From the NCBI GenBank assembly GCA_964019335.1, contig OZ025680.1, positions 434,001 through 498,000 on the forward strand: 64,000 bases of DNA, read 5' to 3'. This DNA is from Diplonema japonicum (Eukaryota > Euglenozoa > Diplonemea > Diplonemida > Diplonemidae). The notes under the pieces were generated by a model. The model had not been told where the DNA came from, did no database searches, and worked only from the letters and a program-made list of their open reading frames with translations. The position numbers and the translations under genes are program-made. This document shows, piece by piece, positions 30,641 through 39,614 of the stretch. Positions within the stretch are counted from its first letter, which is position 1. Every line of letters begins with the position of its first letter.

Positions 30641-31049
30641 TTAAAAGGAGGAACCTGGTTAGTTAGTAGAGCAGGCGATATCGTCTATCCTTTTGCCCCC
30701 CCCCCCCCCTCCCATTCCCATTACACCGTACGGTAGCAACAATCGAGCGTTTCTTTCATCCGTCAACTTTCAGGGCTACGCATCCTCGAGTGCTCCAAAT
30801 GTCAGTCCCGCGAGAAGTGTGCAGAACTATGTATGCAGTGACTCCTGCATCCTCTGCTGGGTGATGCTGGTATGAGCGGCGATCGAACCTGGCACGCAAT
30901 AGTATTTACTGTAATAACCGTTCACCCGCCCAGAGCTCATCCAGTCCAACTATAGTTACAAACAGGGTTGAATAGTTAGCAAGTGTTTCCACACTCTGAT
31001 CTCTTGTCAGTGTCTTCATTTTGCACCGCGTTCAGCGGCCTCCTTAAAC
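30641..31049. other. Intergenic region, no gene seen
   Basis: A C-rich run is at 30697-30709. A B-box-like word at 30868-30882 does not fold as a tRNA. The acceptor-like GCACCGCGTTCAG at 31023-31035 lies 14 nt before the next ATG. Confidence 0.6.
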
Positions 31050-32051
31050 ATGCAGGCGAAGATGTCCGGCTGGGGCTCGAACATCAAAGATGAGGCGTTG
31101 GGTGAGAAACGGAAGAAGGTGAAGCCTGGAGTGCCGAGGTTTAGTGTGTCGAAGAAGGTGCGCCCAAGGAAGGAGCTCTCCTCCTTGAACACCAACTCGC
31201 CGCCAAGGGAGAACAGAAAGGGAGCGGGTATTGTGGCACCCCCTTCGTTGCCGTCGCCATTGGCCCGTGTGCCCAGGGAAGCGAGCGTGGCGAGACAAGA
31301 TCCAGGGAAGGTGTTCAAGGAGAGAATGTCGTCGTGGGCCCCCTCGCTGCCCTTTCCTTTCGACATTGACATGGACGAGTACGACAGCAAAGGGTCGCAG
31401 AAGATGGTGGAGTTCAAAACAAGACGAAGCGGGGCAGCGATGGAGAAGTACCTTCAAACCGTCGACCAGTCGAAGAAAGCTGTTGAAGAACGAAGAAGGA
31501 CCCGCGAGAGGGAGCTGGAAGAGGCACGGGAACGGCTTGTGAAACGAGAAGTAGAAAGGATGAAGGAAGAACAGCTCCAGATGGAAGAACACATGCACCA
31601 GGAAGAATTCAGAGAGCAGCGGTTGTACAGGGCGTACGAAAGGGAGGCACAACGCGTGGCAGGGCTGGAGACGAAAAAGAAAACTGTCGCTGAAGAGGAC
31701 AAGTACCTCGACGACCTGTATGAGACACAGCTGGATACTCTGCGGAAAAGGGAACGTTCTATTGCAGAATTCGTGTCGCGCAGGTTCGATCGCGATGCGG
31801 CACACGCTGCCATCCAGGAGGAGACCCATGCACTCACTCTCTCCTTCACCGCCACGAAGGCACAGCTCCAGGAAGAGCATCACCGCAAGCACGTCACACA
31901 CACCACAACACTCCAGCAGGCGACGGAAGACACTGCCAAACAAGCAAACCTCCACCAAGCAATGGAGCTCGGCAGGCTCATGCGGCTAGCCGGTGTGAAG
32001 CGAGCAGACGAAGCACAACAGCTGGGGGTGCTCCCTCTGACAATGGGTTGA
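31050..32051 (+). CDS. Coiled-coil protein, unidentified (333 aa)
   Basis: The N-terminal 110 residues are basic and proline-rich. Residues about 125-225 are a long charged coiled coil (KAVEERRRTRERELEEARER and following), and residues about 240-320 are a second helical stretch rich in A, Q and H. No enzyme motif is visible. Proteins of this form are common among cytoskeletal, ciliary and centriolar components, but nothing here proves that. The ATG at 31050 is chosen as the first after the acceptor-like TTCAG; a second in-frame ATG follows four codons later. Confidence 0.8.
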   Translation: MQAKMSGWGSNIKDEALGEKRKKVKPGVPRFSVSKKVRPRKELSSLNTNSPPRENRKGAGIVAPPSLPSPLARVPREASVARQDPGKVFKERMSSWAPSLPFPFDIDMDEYDSKGSQKMVEFKTRRSGAAMEKYLQTVDQSKKAVEERRRTRERELEEARERLVKREVERMKEEQLQMEEHMHQEEFREQRLYRAYEREAQRVAGLETKKKTVAEEDKYLDDLYETQLDTLRKRERSIAEFVSRRFDRDAAHAAIQEETHALTLSFTATKAQLQEEHHRKHVTHTTTLQQATEDTAKQANLHQAMELGRLMRLAGVKRADEAQQLGVLPLTMG

Positions 32052-32196
32052 TTGTTGTACCAACAGCTTTTTCTATTTTGTTTATTGTACGGTTATCCTC
32101 TTTTTTTTGTTTTTAATTTGTACTTTGTATTTGTACTCTTCTGAAAAAAAAACTTTCATTTAATGTCATGCCCCGCTTCCTATCTCATACAGGACC

Positions 32197-32991
32197 ATGG
32201 CAAGTCGGCAGAACGGCTTGAAGGTCATCGAACTGAGCCGTGTGGAGGTGGACAACCTGAAGGACTGCGGGATATGTATTGACAGCTTTGCGATCGGCGA
32301 TAAGTCGTATCTGCTGCAGTGCTACCACGTGTACCATAAGGAATGTTTGGAGGAATGGTGGAACAGGGATTTCACATGCCCGTGCTGTAGAACGGACTGT
32401 GCACAGTCGGTGGGGGTGGGGGGTGAGGACGGAATGCGGAGGAGAAAAAGGAAGTTCATCGACTGGGAATGCGAACGCGTGGCGACACTACGCGGCAAAA
32501 AAATATCAGAATGGCGGGACTGCGACCTACGCATACGGATAGAGGAACTCTGCTCGGATTCGAAAGTAGTCGGAAAGCTGAGGACAACACAACGAGAAGA
32601 GCTCATCGAAATATTATTATTGTTAGACCCTGCTGCGGGTGTGAGGATCACAAGGCACGAAGCCCCGGCAGCACCACCAACTACAAGAGAAATGCTTTCT
32701 CGCTTAGCATCTGCTTTTGTACCCACAGACGGCATTACCGAAAAGGCAGACTTAATAGCACTTTACAGTAGGACATTTCTTGAAAATTGCAGCGATGACG
32801 AAGGGGAAGAACCGGAAGAAGACCTCCTCCAAGTTGAGGACACCCCAGATAACGCGCTCAATTTCACCCACCTCTCGACTCTGTCGCTAAAGGACCTCAA
32901 AGCAGTCGCTCTAGGGATGGATGTCGATCTGGCAGGCGTCCTGGAACGTGATGAGATCTACACCCTCATTCAGGATGCCTTCACCACGTAA
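32197..32991 (+). CDS. RING-H2 E3 ubiquitin ligase candidate with SAP-like C-terminus
   Basis: The product has 264 residues. Residues 24-65 are a RING-H2 finger: CGIC, then C42, H44, H47, C50 in QCYHVYHKEC, then CPCC. This binds two zinc ions and would recruit an E2 enzyme. Residues about 95-150 form a helical region (WRDCDLRIRIEEL, REELIEILLLL). The last 35 residues (LSLKDLKAVALGMDVDLAGV, then ERDEIYTLIQ) look like a SAP/ARMET-type helix-loop-helix. There are no membrane segments. The ATG is four bases after CTATCTCATACAG. Confidence 0.88.
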   Translation: MASRQNGLKVIELSRVEVDNLKDCGICIDSFAIGDKSYLLQCYHVYHKECLEEWWNRDFTCPCCRTDCAQSVGVGGEDGMRRRKRKFIDWECERVATLRGKKISEWRDCDLRIRIEELCSDSKVVGKLRTTQREELIEILLLLDPAAGVRITRHEAPAAPPTTREMLSRLASAFVPTDGITEKADLIALYSRTFLENCSDDEGEEPEEDLLQVEDTPDNALNFTHLSTLSLKDLKAVALGMDVDLAGVLERDEIYTLIQDAFTT

Positions 32992-33818
32992 AAACATCCG
33001 TAAACACATGCTGCGGTTAATTCAGATCTCAGCCTTTACTCCCCGTGGGTTCATATCGGTAAAGGTTATTCCTCGTTGGCAGTGAAAATAGAAGCTGCCC
33101 TCAAGTGGTATTTGTTTTTATATTTTGAGTTTTTTGAGTTGTCGGGCCCTCTTTTTTTTCTTTTTTTCCCCCCCTCGGTTCCTCGGCACTCCTTCGTCTG
33201 AACTATTTCTTTCCATTACCTCTTTTTTTCTCTCCGGTTTTAACAATTCTATTGTCGAGACTTTAAAAAAAGGGGGGGGGGGAAACAGCACAGTGAACGA
33301 AAAAAATAAAAAAAGGGGGGGGAGAAAAATGTAATTTTATTTTGGGTAACCTAACGCTCGTGCGCACAAATAAGTTGGAGCGCCAAACGAATAGAATTCT
33401 TTTCAAAACAGAAATCACAAGAAGGTCCAAAAAGAGGAAATATAGCAAAAAAAAAAAAAAAAAAAAAATCTAGCCTACTCCCTAAAGGAGGTTGTTTGAC
33501 TGCTTCTTTTTTTTGATTTTTTCTCTTCTTTGTATCAAGTAGAACGTACACCGCCACCATGCGTAGTCATCATGGAGTCACAGTGCCCACGGTCGGCTGC
33601 GATCGGTCGATTGGGGGGTTTGGATTCTTTGGATCGACCTGTCCCCTCCCCCATGTTTAGCATGCCAAAGCTGTATTCTTTTATCCTGCCCCACCCGACT
33701 CCGGGCCCATTTTTCAATGGCAGTCGGCCTATGACTCTTGATGACTGTGCCCCATGGTGGATATGTTTCTGTTTTCTTTCTTTTCTCTCTCTCTCTTCTT
33801 TCTTCCAGAGACGTCAGG
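32992..33818. other. Intergenic region, mixed-composition islands
   Basis: No gene is supported. 33089-33102 repeats a word from the inverted-repeat element at 17231-17429. 33535-33780 is of balanced composition and includes loosely inverted words (GTCATCATGGAGTCACAGTG and ATGACTCTTGATGACTGTG) but no convincing frame. The end is the strong acceptor-like CTCTCTTCTTTCTTCCAG at 33791-33808. Confidence 0.6.
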
Positions 33819-33923
33819 ATGGCGGCCATGGCACAAGTCACTTTTTTCATGTTTTTCGGATTCTCTTTGACACTGTTGGTGATATCTTACTTAAAGTACA
33901 CACCACCAGGGGGTTGGCGGTAG
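33819..33923 (+). CDS. 34-residue single-span membrane peptide, OST4-like candidate
   Basis: From ATG 33819 the frame encodes 34 residues with one membrane segment (VTFFMFFGFSLTLLVISYL) and a short basic/proline tail. The length and the GFSLTLLVISY core resemble OST4, the tiny subunit of the oligosaccharyltransferase complex (36-37 residues in yeast and human), but similarity this short is weak. A strong acceptor-like site ends at 33808, ten bases upstream. Its TAG is three bases before the ATG of the sorting nexin and in the same frame, so it could instead be an upstream open reading frame of that mRNA. Confidence 0.5.
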   Translation: MAAMAQVTFFMFFGFSLTLLVISYLKYTPPGGWR

Positions 33924-33926
33924 AAC

Positions 33927-34752
33927 ATGTCAGACACAGAGGGGAAGGACCCGCAGGCGCAAGATGTGCCTGAGGCGGAGTTTCATGATGACCCGTTTAA
34001 GTCAGTGGGTGAGGAGGTAAATGAGGGGGAGGATCCGTTCAGCAGCACCGCGCCGCCTGTTGAGACAAAGAAGGTGGAAGACGAGGATGAGGACAGTATG
34101 CCGCCAGTGGCCCCTGTGGCAGCACCTGTGAAGGAGCCGTCTTCGCCCGTGAAATCGTGGGGCGGGTTCCAAGAAGAGCGTGTCTTGGCAACATCCACAA
34201 GCAAAGTCGAGAAGCTTGAGCTTCAGTTCCGCGTCTGCGAGCCAAAGATGACGATGCCCGACTCTGCTATGGACCTTGCCTACTGGATCTACCATGTGGT
34301 GACCAAAGCCTCCCTTGCCGGCTGGCCTGAGTCACTCCGTCAGCCACGGAGATACAGCGACTTCCTGTGGCTCCGCGAAGAGCTCTGTTCGCAGTTCCCC
34401 GGTGCGATCGTCCCCCCCCTCCCTGAGAAGAACGTCAAGGGTCAGCTCGAAAAGATCATGCTCAACAACCTTGAGCTTCTTTCCTACCGGCAACGTGCCC
34501 TTACAAAGTTCCTCAACAACACAGGAAAGCACTACCTGCTGAAGACGTCGAATCATCTGAAGGCGTTCTGCGAACTGGAGCACGCGGAGTGGGAAGCGTA
34601 CAAGTCCGCAACGAAGAAGGACCACACCGATAAGGGACCGTCGGCAGTGACAAGCATGGTGCAGAAGGGGAAGGAGGGGTGGTTCAAGATGTTCAAGAAA
34701 AAGGGAAACCAGGAGCAGGTACATGCACAGTCTGCGGTATGAAACCATTTTC

Positions 34753-34787
<35 letters not shown>

Positions 34788-35460
34788 CTAATAGGAACGG
34801 GCAGAGGAAGACCGCAAGCTGGAAGAACGAAAGCAATATGTGAAGGAGATGGAGGATGTCATGGGGCACTCTCAGGAGAAACTGAAGAAGCACATTGACA
34901 TCAGGTTTGAAACGGCAAAGGCGATGAACGAGCTGTCGGCCTTCCTTGCGTCGACAGGGGACCTGGAAAGCAAGGCGGACACCGTACTTGGCAACGATTT
35001 GAAAAATAGCGGTATTTACACCGACCAATTGTCTAAGTTGCACCACGAGCAGGCGAACAAGGAACTCGTCCTCGTGTCAGAGGTTATGGGCTACTATGTG
35101 GGTTTATTTTGTGCAGTGAAGGAAGAAATCCGTAGACTGCAAAGAATGCAAGTTACCATGTATACCAACAGAGACGATCTAGAGTCATGCGAAGCGGCTT
35201 TGAGAAAGGCAAGTGGTGAGAAACGTGCAAAGGCAGAATCCTCAAGAGATGCTGCACAATCTCGCTTTGAGGACAACAAAAAGAAATTGGAAGCGGGGCA
35301 GAAGCTCTTCGAGACTGAGTGGACCGCCTTCCACAGCCAAAAACAGATTGATTTTCTCGCTCTTCAAAAGACTTTTGTCGAATTGCAGATTAGTTACGGG
35401 AAACAACAGGAAAATCTGGAACATCACCCTATCCAGCCAGCGATCTTTACGCAGGATTAA
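33927..35460 (+). CDS. Sorting nexin with PX and BAR domains, two exons
   Basis: Exons 33927-34718 and 34795-35460 flank a 76-nt GTACAT...TAATAG intron that carries an A run of about 30 nt. The product has 485 residues. After an acidic N-terminus, residues about 90-210 are a PX domain with RRYSDFLWLREEL and FPGAIVPPLPEK, the phosphoinositide-binding signatures. Residues about 265-475 are helical and fit a BAR domain, with the AERs of a dimerising coiled coil. This is the SNX1/2-like architecture that tubulates endosomal membrane with retromer. One of two unusual features is the 3-nt gap to the upstream small reading frame; the other is the long homopolymer in the intron. Confidence 0.92.
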
Positions 35461-36080
35461 AAAAAAAAAAAATTGGGAATAAAAAATATACAAAAATGTG
35501 AAGAAAAAAAAAGAGAATTAAAGTGTACACTACCTTTTTTTTTTTTTTTTTGCTCCCCTTTTAAGAAGAATGTTTTCCCCTCATATTTTTCTCCCCCCCC
35601 CCTTTTTTTTGGAGAAGTTTATAAAAAAGTATCTTGTTGTTGATGAGGACGGGAGGGGGAAGGGTTTTTTTTTTGTTTTGTTTTTTTTTACCCCCTTCTC
35701 CCGATATTATTTTCCGTAATTTCAAAAAAAAAAAAGCCAATTTTTTGAAAAAGGGTAGGCGGCTAAAAAAAAATAAGGAGGAGTTGGGTGGGGGCGTCAA
35801 TTTCCTTTTTTTTTTCATTTTCACCAATAGTAGTGGCTTCTGATATATTGAGGTTGCATTGTGATTCTTTTTGTTATCCCCACTTCTTGTTTTTTTTCTC
35901 TCTTTTTTCCTGCCATTTTTTTCCCCTTGTCTATCGCACATTTTTTTTTCTTTTTTTTTTCTGCTTCAAACTTGTCATGTGGTTCACTCTTTCCCATATT
36001 TTGTTCTCCTTTTTTTTTTTAAATCTTTTTTTTTTCTGGCCGTGACTTTTTTATTCTCCCCTTTGTTTCCCTTCCCGCAC

Positions 36081-36119
<39 letters not shown>

Positions 36120-36254
36120 CACTCGTTCTTCTTGTTTTTTTTTTTACCCCTCCTTTTTTGTTTGTATTATTTGACGTTCTCCCCCCATGTTTATCACCTC
36201 ACACAGGAAGAAGAAACAAAGGAAAAAGAGCACAAAAAATATATATATAAGGAA
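35461..36254. other. Intergenic region with homopolymers and an AC microsatellite
   Basis: No gene seen. T, C and A runs dominate. A continuous frame exists upstream of the next start but consists of translated pyrimidine tract and is not treated as coding. CACCTCACACAG at 36196-36207 is acceptor-like. Confidence 0.65.
36079..36120. repeat. (AC)n microsatellite
   Basis: About 19 CA units in an uninterrupted array. Confidence 0.9.
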
Positions 36255-38339
36255 ATGGTAGGCATTTATACTGCAATTTTACAAGAAGGGGTAAGCATAT
36301 TAGTTGACTTACAAGAAATTATAACACCGAAAAAATTCAGAAGTGCAGTCGAACGGTGGGCGTTGGTCCTCTCGCTGGAGCAAGCGGCTGGGGGGAGCAC
36401 CGCAGTAGAGGCGGAAGTTCAAGAGATTGCTTGTTATGGTGTTGACGGGGAAGGGCTGGTGAAGAGTATTTTAGAGTGGGTGGAGGAGGATAAAAAAGTG
36501 ACAATGGGGAAAATATTAATGAGGGGTTGTTCGCCTCTTCCCCTGAGCCCGCCCGCCCGAGAAGCAGACGAAGGAACGGCGACACCCGAACAACTATCCG
36601 ATTGGCAAGAAATAAAAAAACAACTCAATCTCCTCCTGACACAAGAGATTCCTTCCAAACTGCGACAGTCATTGCTACAGCAATTCTGCGGCAAGGCAGC
36701 GGGAGGAGGGGACGCGCATCGCGATGTGGTTAACGCTGTCCAGCTTTTCAACGAAGGAATCCACCTTCTAAGCTTCGCCTGCCATGCCGTGGAGGTAAGC
36801 AAACTGCATCTCTCCATAGAGGATTTCATGGTTGAAAAAGCACAAGAGCGGACTCAAGACCTCCTCCAAACCCCCGACAAGATCCTCAACGAGGGTGTGA
36901 TGCTGTCGGACGCCATCGTAGAAGTTGAGAAGCAGCTTTTTTCCGCATGGTTTGACGCCGACCTCCTCTATTCCTGCCCCCGTGCCACGCAGCACCCACA
37001 GACCACTACCCTCCTCAAAACCCTTGGGTGTATACAGATTCCTCAAACTACTGATATTAGTCACACCGAGTACTGTGACTTGTTCATCGATCTCCTGTCC
37101 AACCTCTGCACGAAGCAGTCTCCTTCCTCGTGGTCTGCGCATCTCTGGGAATCCAGCCAGCACGCACAAGTGTCCGATCTGTTGAAAAAATTGAGAAAAG
37201 AAACCTGGTCGGTCCCCATGTCCGTGCACTCCCCTCTCGACTCTTACATCGACAAGCTGGAGGGCTTCGGGTCACCGCAGAACACCCCACCCAAGCAGAT
37301 GCTAGCCACTGATGCGTGTATGGGGATACATCAGTTCTTGTTGGAGGTACGGGAGGATCTGCAGAGCACCCTCGAAAGCTCGAAGATCGCGACGAACAGA
37401 CAGCTGCTGGCATGCGGGAATGTCGTGAGTGTCATCCACACGACGTGCGTGGAGTTGTTAAACGGTGTCGTGAACCTGGCGCATACCAACATCGAGCGGC
37501 TGGGCTTCATGAGCAAGAATGTTTTGCCTGCGATTTACTTCGCTTCCGACGTGTTCCTGATCACCACCATCCACTTCCAGCACCCCGCCATCGACCTCTT
37601 GCAGCCGGATACTTCGCGGAGCGCACCGTCCCCACACTTGGATCAGAGCTCCCACATCACGCATAAAATTGATATTGTGAAGTTGAATCAGCTGTCGGGG
37701 ACCCCTCCTGGGCACTCCCTGCCGGGCAACCTGCCCGACCTTGCCATCAAGTGCGCTGTGCTTCTCGGTGTGTGCGTGGATAAGATACGAACAGAGATCG
37801 GGAAGGTAGCGTTGTCGCTAATGCGAGCGTATTGCGTGACTGGTGTGAAGGACCTGCCAGAAGCAGAGAGCGACGCAGTTGCCGACGAGGAAGAGGAGAG
37901 CACCCCTGCAGAGTGGGACTCGGAGTACTCCAAGACCGTATCAAGGACTATTGCAACGCTGGTGGATCCTTTATGCACCCTTGCAAGGCACATACCCCCT
38001 GAGATAGGGTTGTATATCTCTCACTACACAGTCACCACCGTCGTGGAGTTGATGTGCTCACAGGTAGCTACGTATCTGCTCCGCAAGCCTGCTTCCCTCA
38101 CACCCCATGGGGAGGAACTCCCAGCATGGCCCCCCACCTTTGCCCCTGCGCTCGTCACTGTCCACCCGTGCTTGTGCAAACTGAGCACAGACCTGCAGCA
38201 TCTCCGCGACTACCTTTCCCTCGAGACTGTCAATGGCCTCAATACATACTTCTTGCTCCCTTGTTGGGAGATGCCCTTCTTGCTCGCCAATGCCCTTGAT
38301 CAACAAGAGAAGGAAAACCATGCTGCGGAGAATGCGTGA
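36255..38339 (+). CDS. Helical protein of 694 aa, possible vesicle-tethering type, unidentified
   Basis: From ATG 36255 the frame runs 694 codons without an intron. The protein is predicted almost entirely helical, with leucine-rich amphipathic segments, an acidic linker (ADEEEESTPAEWDSEYS) and no catalytic motif, signal peptide or clear membrane span. The overall look is that of tethering or scaffold proteins such as CATCHR-family subunits, but I see no diagnostic motif. A longer frame upstream (from 35871) reads only pyrimidine tracts; the acceptor-like CACACAG at 36201-36207 and the ATG after an A-rich leader support the start chosen. Confidence 0.8.
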   Translation: MVGIYTAILQEGVSILVDLQEIITPKKFRSAVERWALVLSLEQAAGGSTAVEAEVQEIACYGVDGEGLVKSILEWVEEDKKVTMGKILMRGCSPLPLSPPAREADEGTATPEQLSDWQEIKKQLNLLLTQEIPSKLRQSLLQQFCGKAAGGGDAHRDVVNAVQLFNEGIHLLSFACHAVEVSKLHLSIEDFMVEKAQERTQDLLQTPDKILNEGVMLSDAIVEVEKQLFSAWFDADLLYSCPRATQHPQTTTLLKTLGCIQIPQTTDISHTEYCDLFIDLLSNLCTKQSPSSWSAHLWESSQHAQVSDLLKKLRKETWSVPMSVHSPLDSYIDKLEGFGSPQNTPPKQMLATDACMGIHQFLLEVREDLQSTLESSKIATNRQLLACGNVVSVIHTTCVELLNGVVNLAHTNIERLGFMSKNVLPAIYFASDVFLITTIHFQHPAIDLLQPDTSRSAPSPHLDQSSHITHKIDIVKLNQLSGTPPGHSLPGNLPDLAIKCAVLLGVCVDKIRTEIGKVALSLMRAYCVTGVKDLPEAESDAVADEEEESTPAEWDSEYSKTVSRTIATLVDPLCTLARHIPPEIGLYISHYTVTTVVELMCSQVATYLLRKPASLTPHGEELPAWPPTFAPALVTVHPCLCKLSTDLQHLRDYLSLETVNGLNTYFLLPCWEMPFLLANALDQQEKENHAAENA

Positions 38340-38575
38340 GTCCCTGACCTTAGTTTTCGCTGTTTTGATCCTGTTTTCTTTTTTATCTAGGGGGGGGGGT
38401 GAAATAATAAACAACGAAAGTGCAATAAGATCCCCCCCCCTTAGAAGTAAGCCCCTAATATCCCTTCATACCTTTATCGTCTTCCCACGTTTAGTTCTGT
38501 GATCTTATTTCCCCCCCCCCCACAATTTTTTTTTGAAGTCCTTTGGCCTTGTACAAGCTACCACATCGCATAGGG

Positions 38576-39364
38576 ATGGCGTCAGCGGCCCAGCCGCCGT
38601 ACAGCCTACAAGACTACCGATGGAGGACGAAGGGGGAACGGTTAAAGGAGGTGGCGAGGGACATACGGAACGAGTCGAATAGAAAGATGTTGCCCCCGCA
38701 AGCGGTACCAGTAGGGGACTGGGGGAGGGGGTACCAGGACATGGGGCTTGGGAAGGTCAAGCGAGCGTTGGAAGAGGTGAGACGGAGCTCTGAGGGGCTG
38801 GAAAGAACACACTCGAGGAGCCCGGAGAAGAGGAGCACCACCACAACGAGGAATGATGAGGACGGTAGCATGGTGAGAGACCTCAATGAAAAACTGAAAG
38901 AAAGGGAAGATGAACTGCGATTGATGACAGATAGGTACCAAAGGCTGCTCAATGAGAAGGGAAAATCGGTTTCTGTACCAGTGCCGTCACCTCAACCCCA
39001 ACCCCAACCCCAACCTCGAGCTGTGGTGCAACAGCAACCAACGCCCCAGTACCATACTCCTCCTGCTCCTCCTGCTCTTCCTCCACAGAGACCGCTCTTC
39101 GCTGATCTCCTCGGCTCCGACTCAGAAGCTGACGAGGATGCCCTCCACACAGCACTCGAAACACAACATTTACGCTCTGTTCTTTCTGCCTCTCTTCGAA
39201 TTGCTCTACGGGCGGATCCATCTTGCTTGCAAGACGTGATGCACCTTGTTGTCCCACCGTCAAGTGGTTCAAAACACAGGCGGAAATCACACAAAAGCAG
39301 CTCCCCCTCACCGGATCATAAGAAGAAGAAGAAAAAATCGCGAAAACACAGAAAGAAGGATTAG
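38576..39364 (+). CDS. Unidentified protein with basic C-terminus (262 aa)
   Basis: The ATG at 38576 lies directly after CATCGCATAG. The N-terminal region is charged (RWRTKGERLKEVARDIRNES), residues about 105-130 form a short coiled coil, residues about 140-175 are a Pro/Gln-rich linker with repeated PQ, residues about 180-235 are helical, and the tail is lysine-rich (KKKKKKSRKHRKKD), a likely nuclear signal. I do not recognise a domain. It may be a nuclear or RNA-associated protein. Confidence 0.72.
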   Translation: MASAAQPPYSLQDYRWRTKGERLKEVARDIRNESNRKMLPPQAVPVGDWGRGYQDMGLGKVKRALEEVRRSSEGLERTHSRSPEKRSTTTTRNDEDGSMVRDLNEKLKEREDELRLMTDRYQRLLNEKGKSVSVPVPSPQPQPQPQPRAVVQQQPTPQYHTPPAPPALPPQRPLFADLLGSDSEADEDALHTALETQHLRSVLSASLRIALRADPSCLQDVMHLVVPPSSGSKHRRKSHKSSSPSPDHKKKKKKSRKHRKKD

Positions 39365-39614
39365 ACTGGGAAGAGGAAGAAGGGGAGAAAAGAGTATTTT
39401 GTTTTTGTTGTTAGATAGATGTTTAATTTTTCCCGCTTCTTCGTTTCTTTTTGTTTTTTTTCTTAACTCCACTTTTTTTTTTCTCCCCCCTCCCAAGCAA
39501 ATATAATATAAACCCGACAGAGGGGGAGGGGTGGTGGGAGGGTGAGGTAGATTGAGGGGTTTTTTTGTTTCCCCTTTCATAAAGAGAGAAAAAAAAAAGT
39601 AAACACAAGAGGAC

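Noticed and set aside
30860-30950. tRNA-like words (GGTTCGATCGCC on the - strand with an A-box-like word)
   Set aside because: The T arm, anticodon arm and acceptor stem do not pair, and box spacing is off.
35871-36254. N-terminal extension of the 694-residue protein
   Set aside because: It translates pyrimidine tracts and a CA repeat; the acceptor-like site and the ATG at 36255 fit better.
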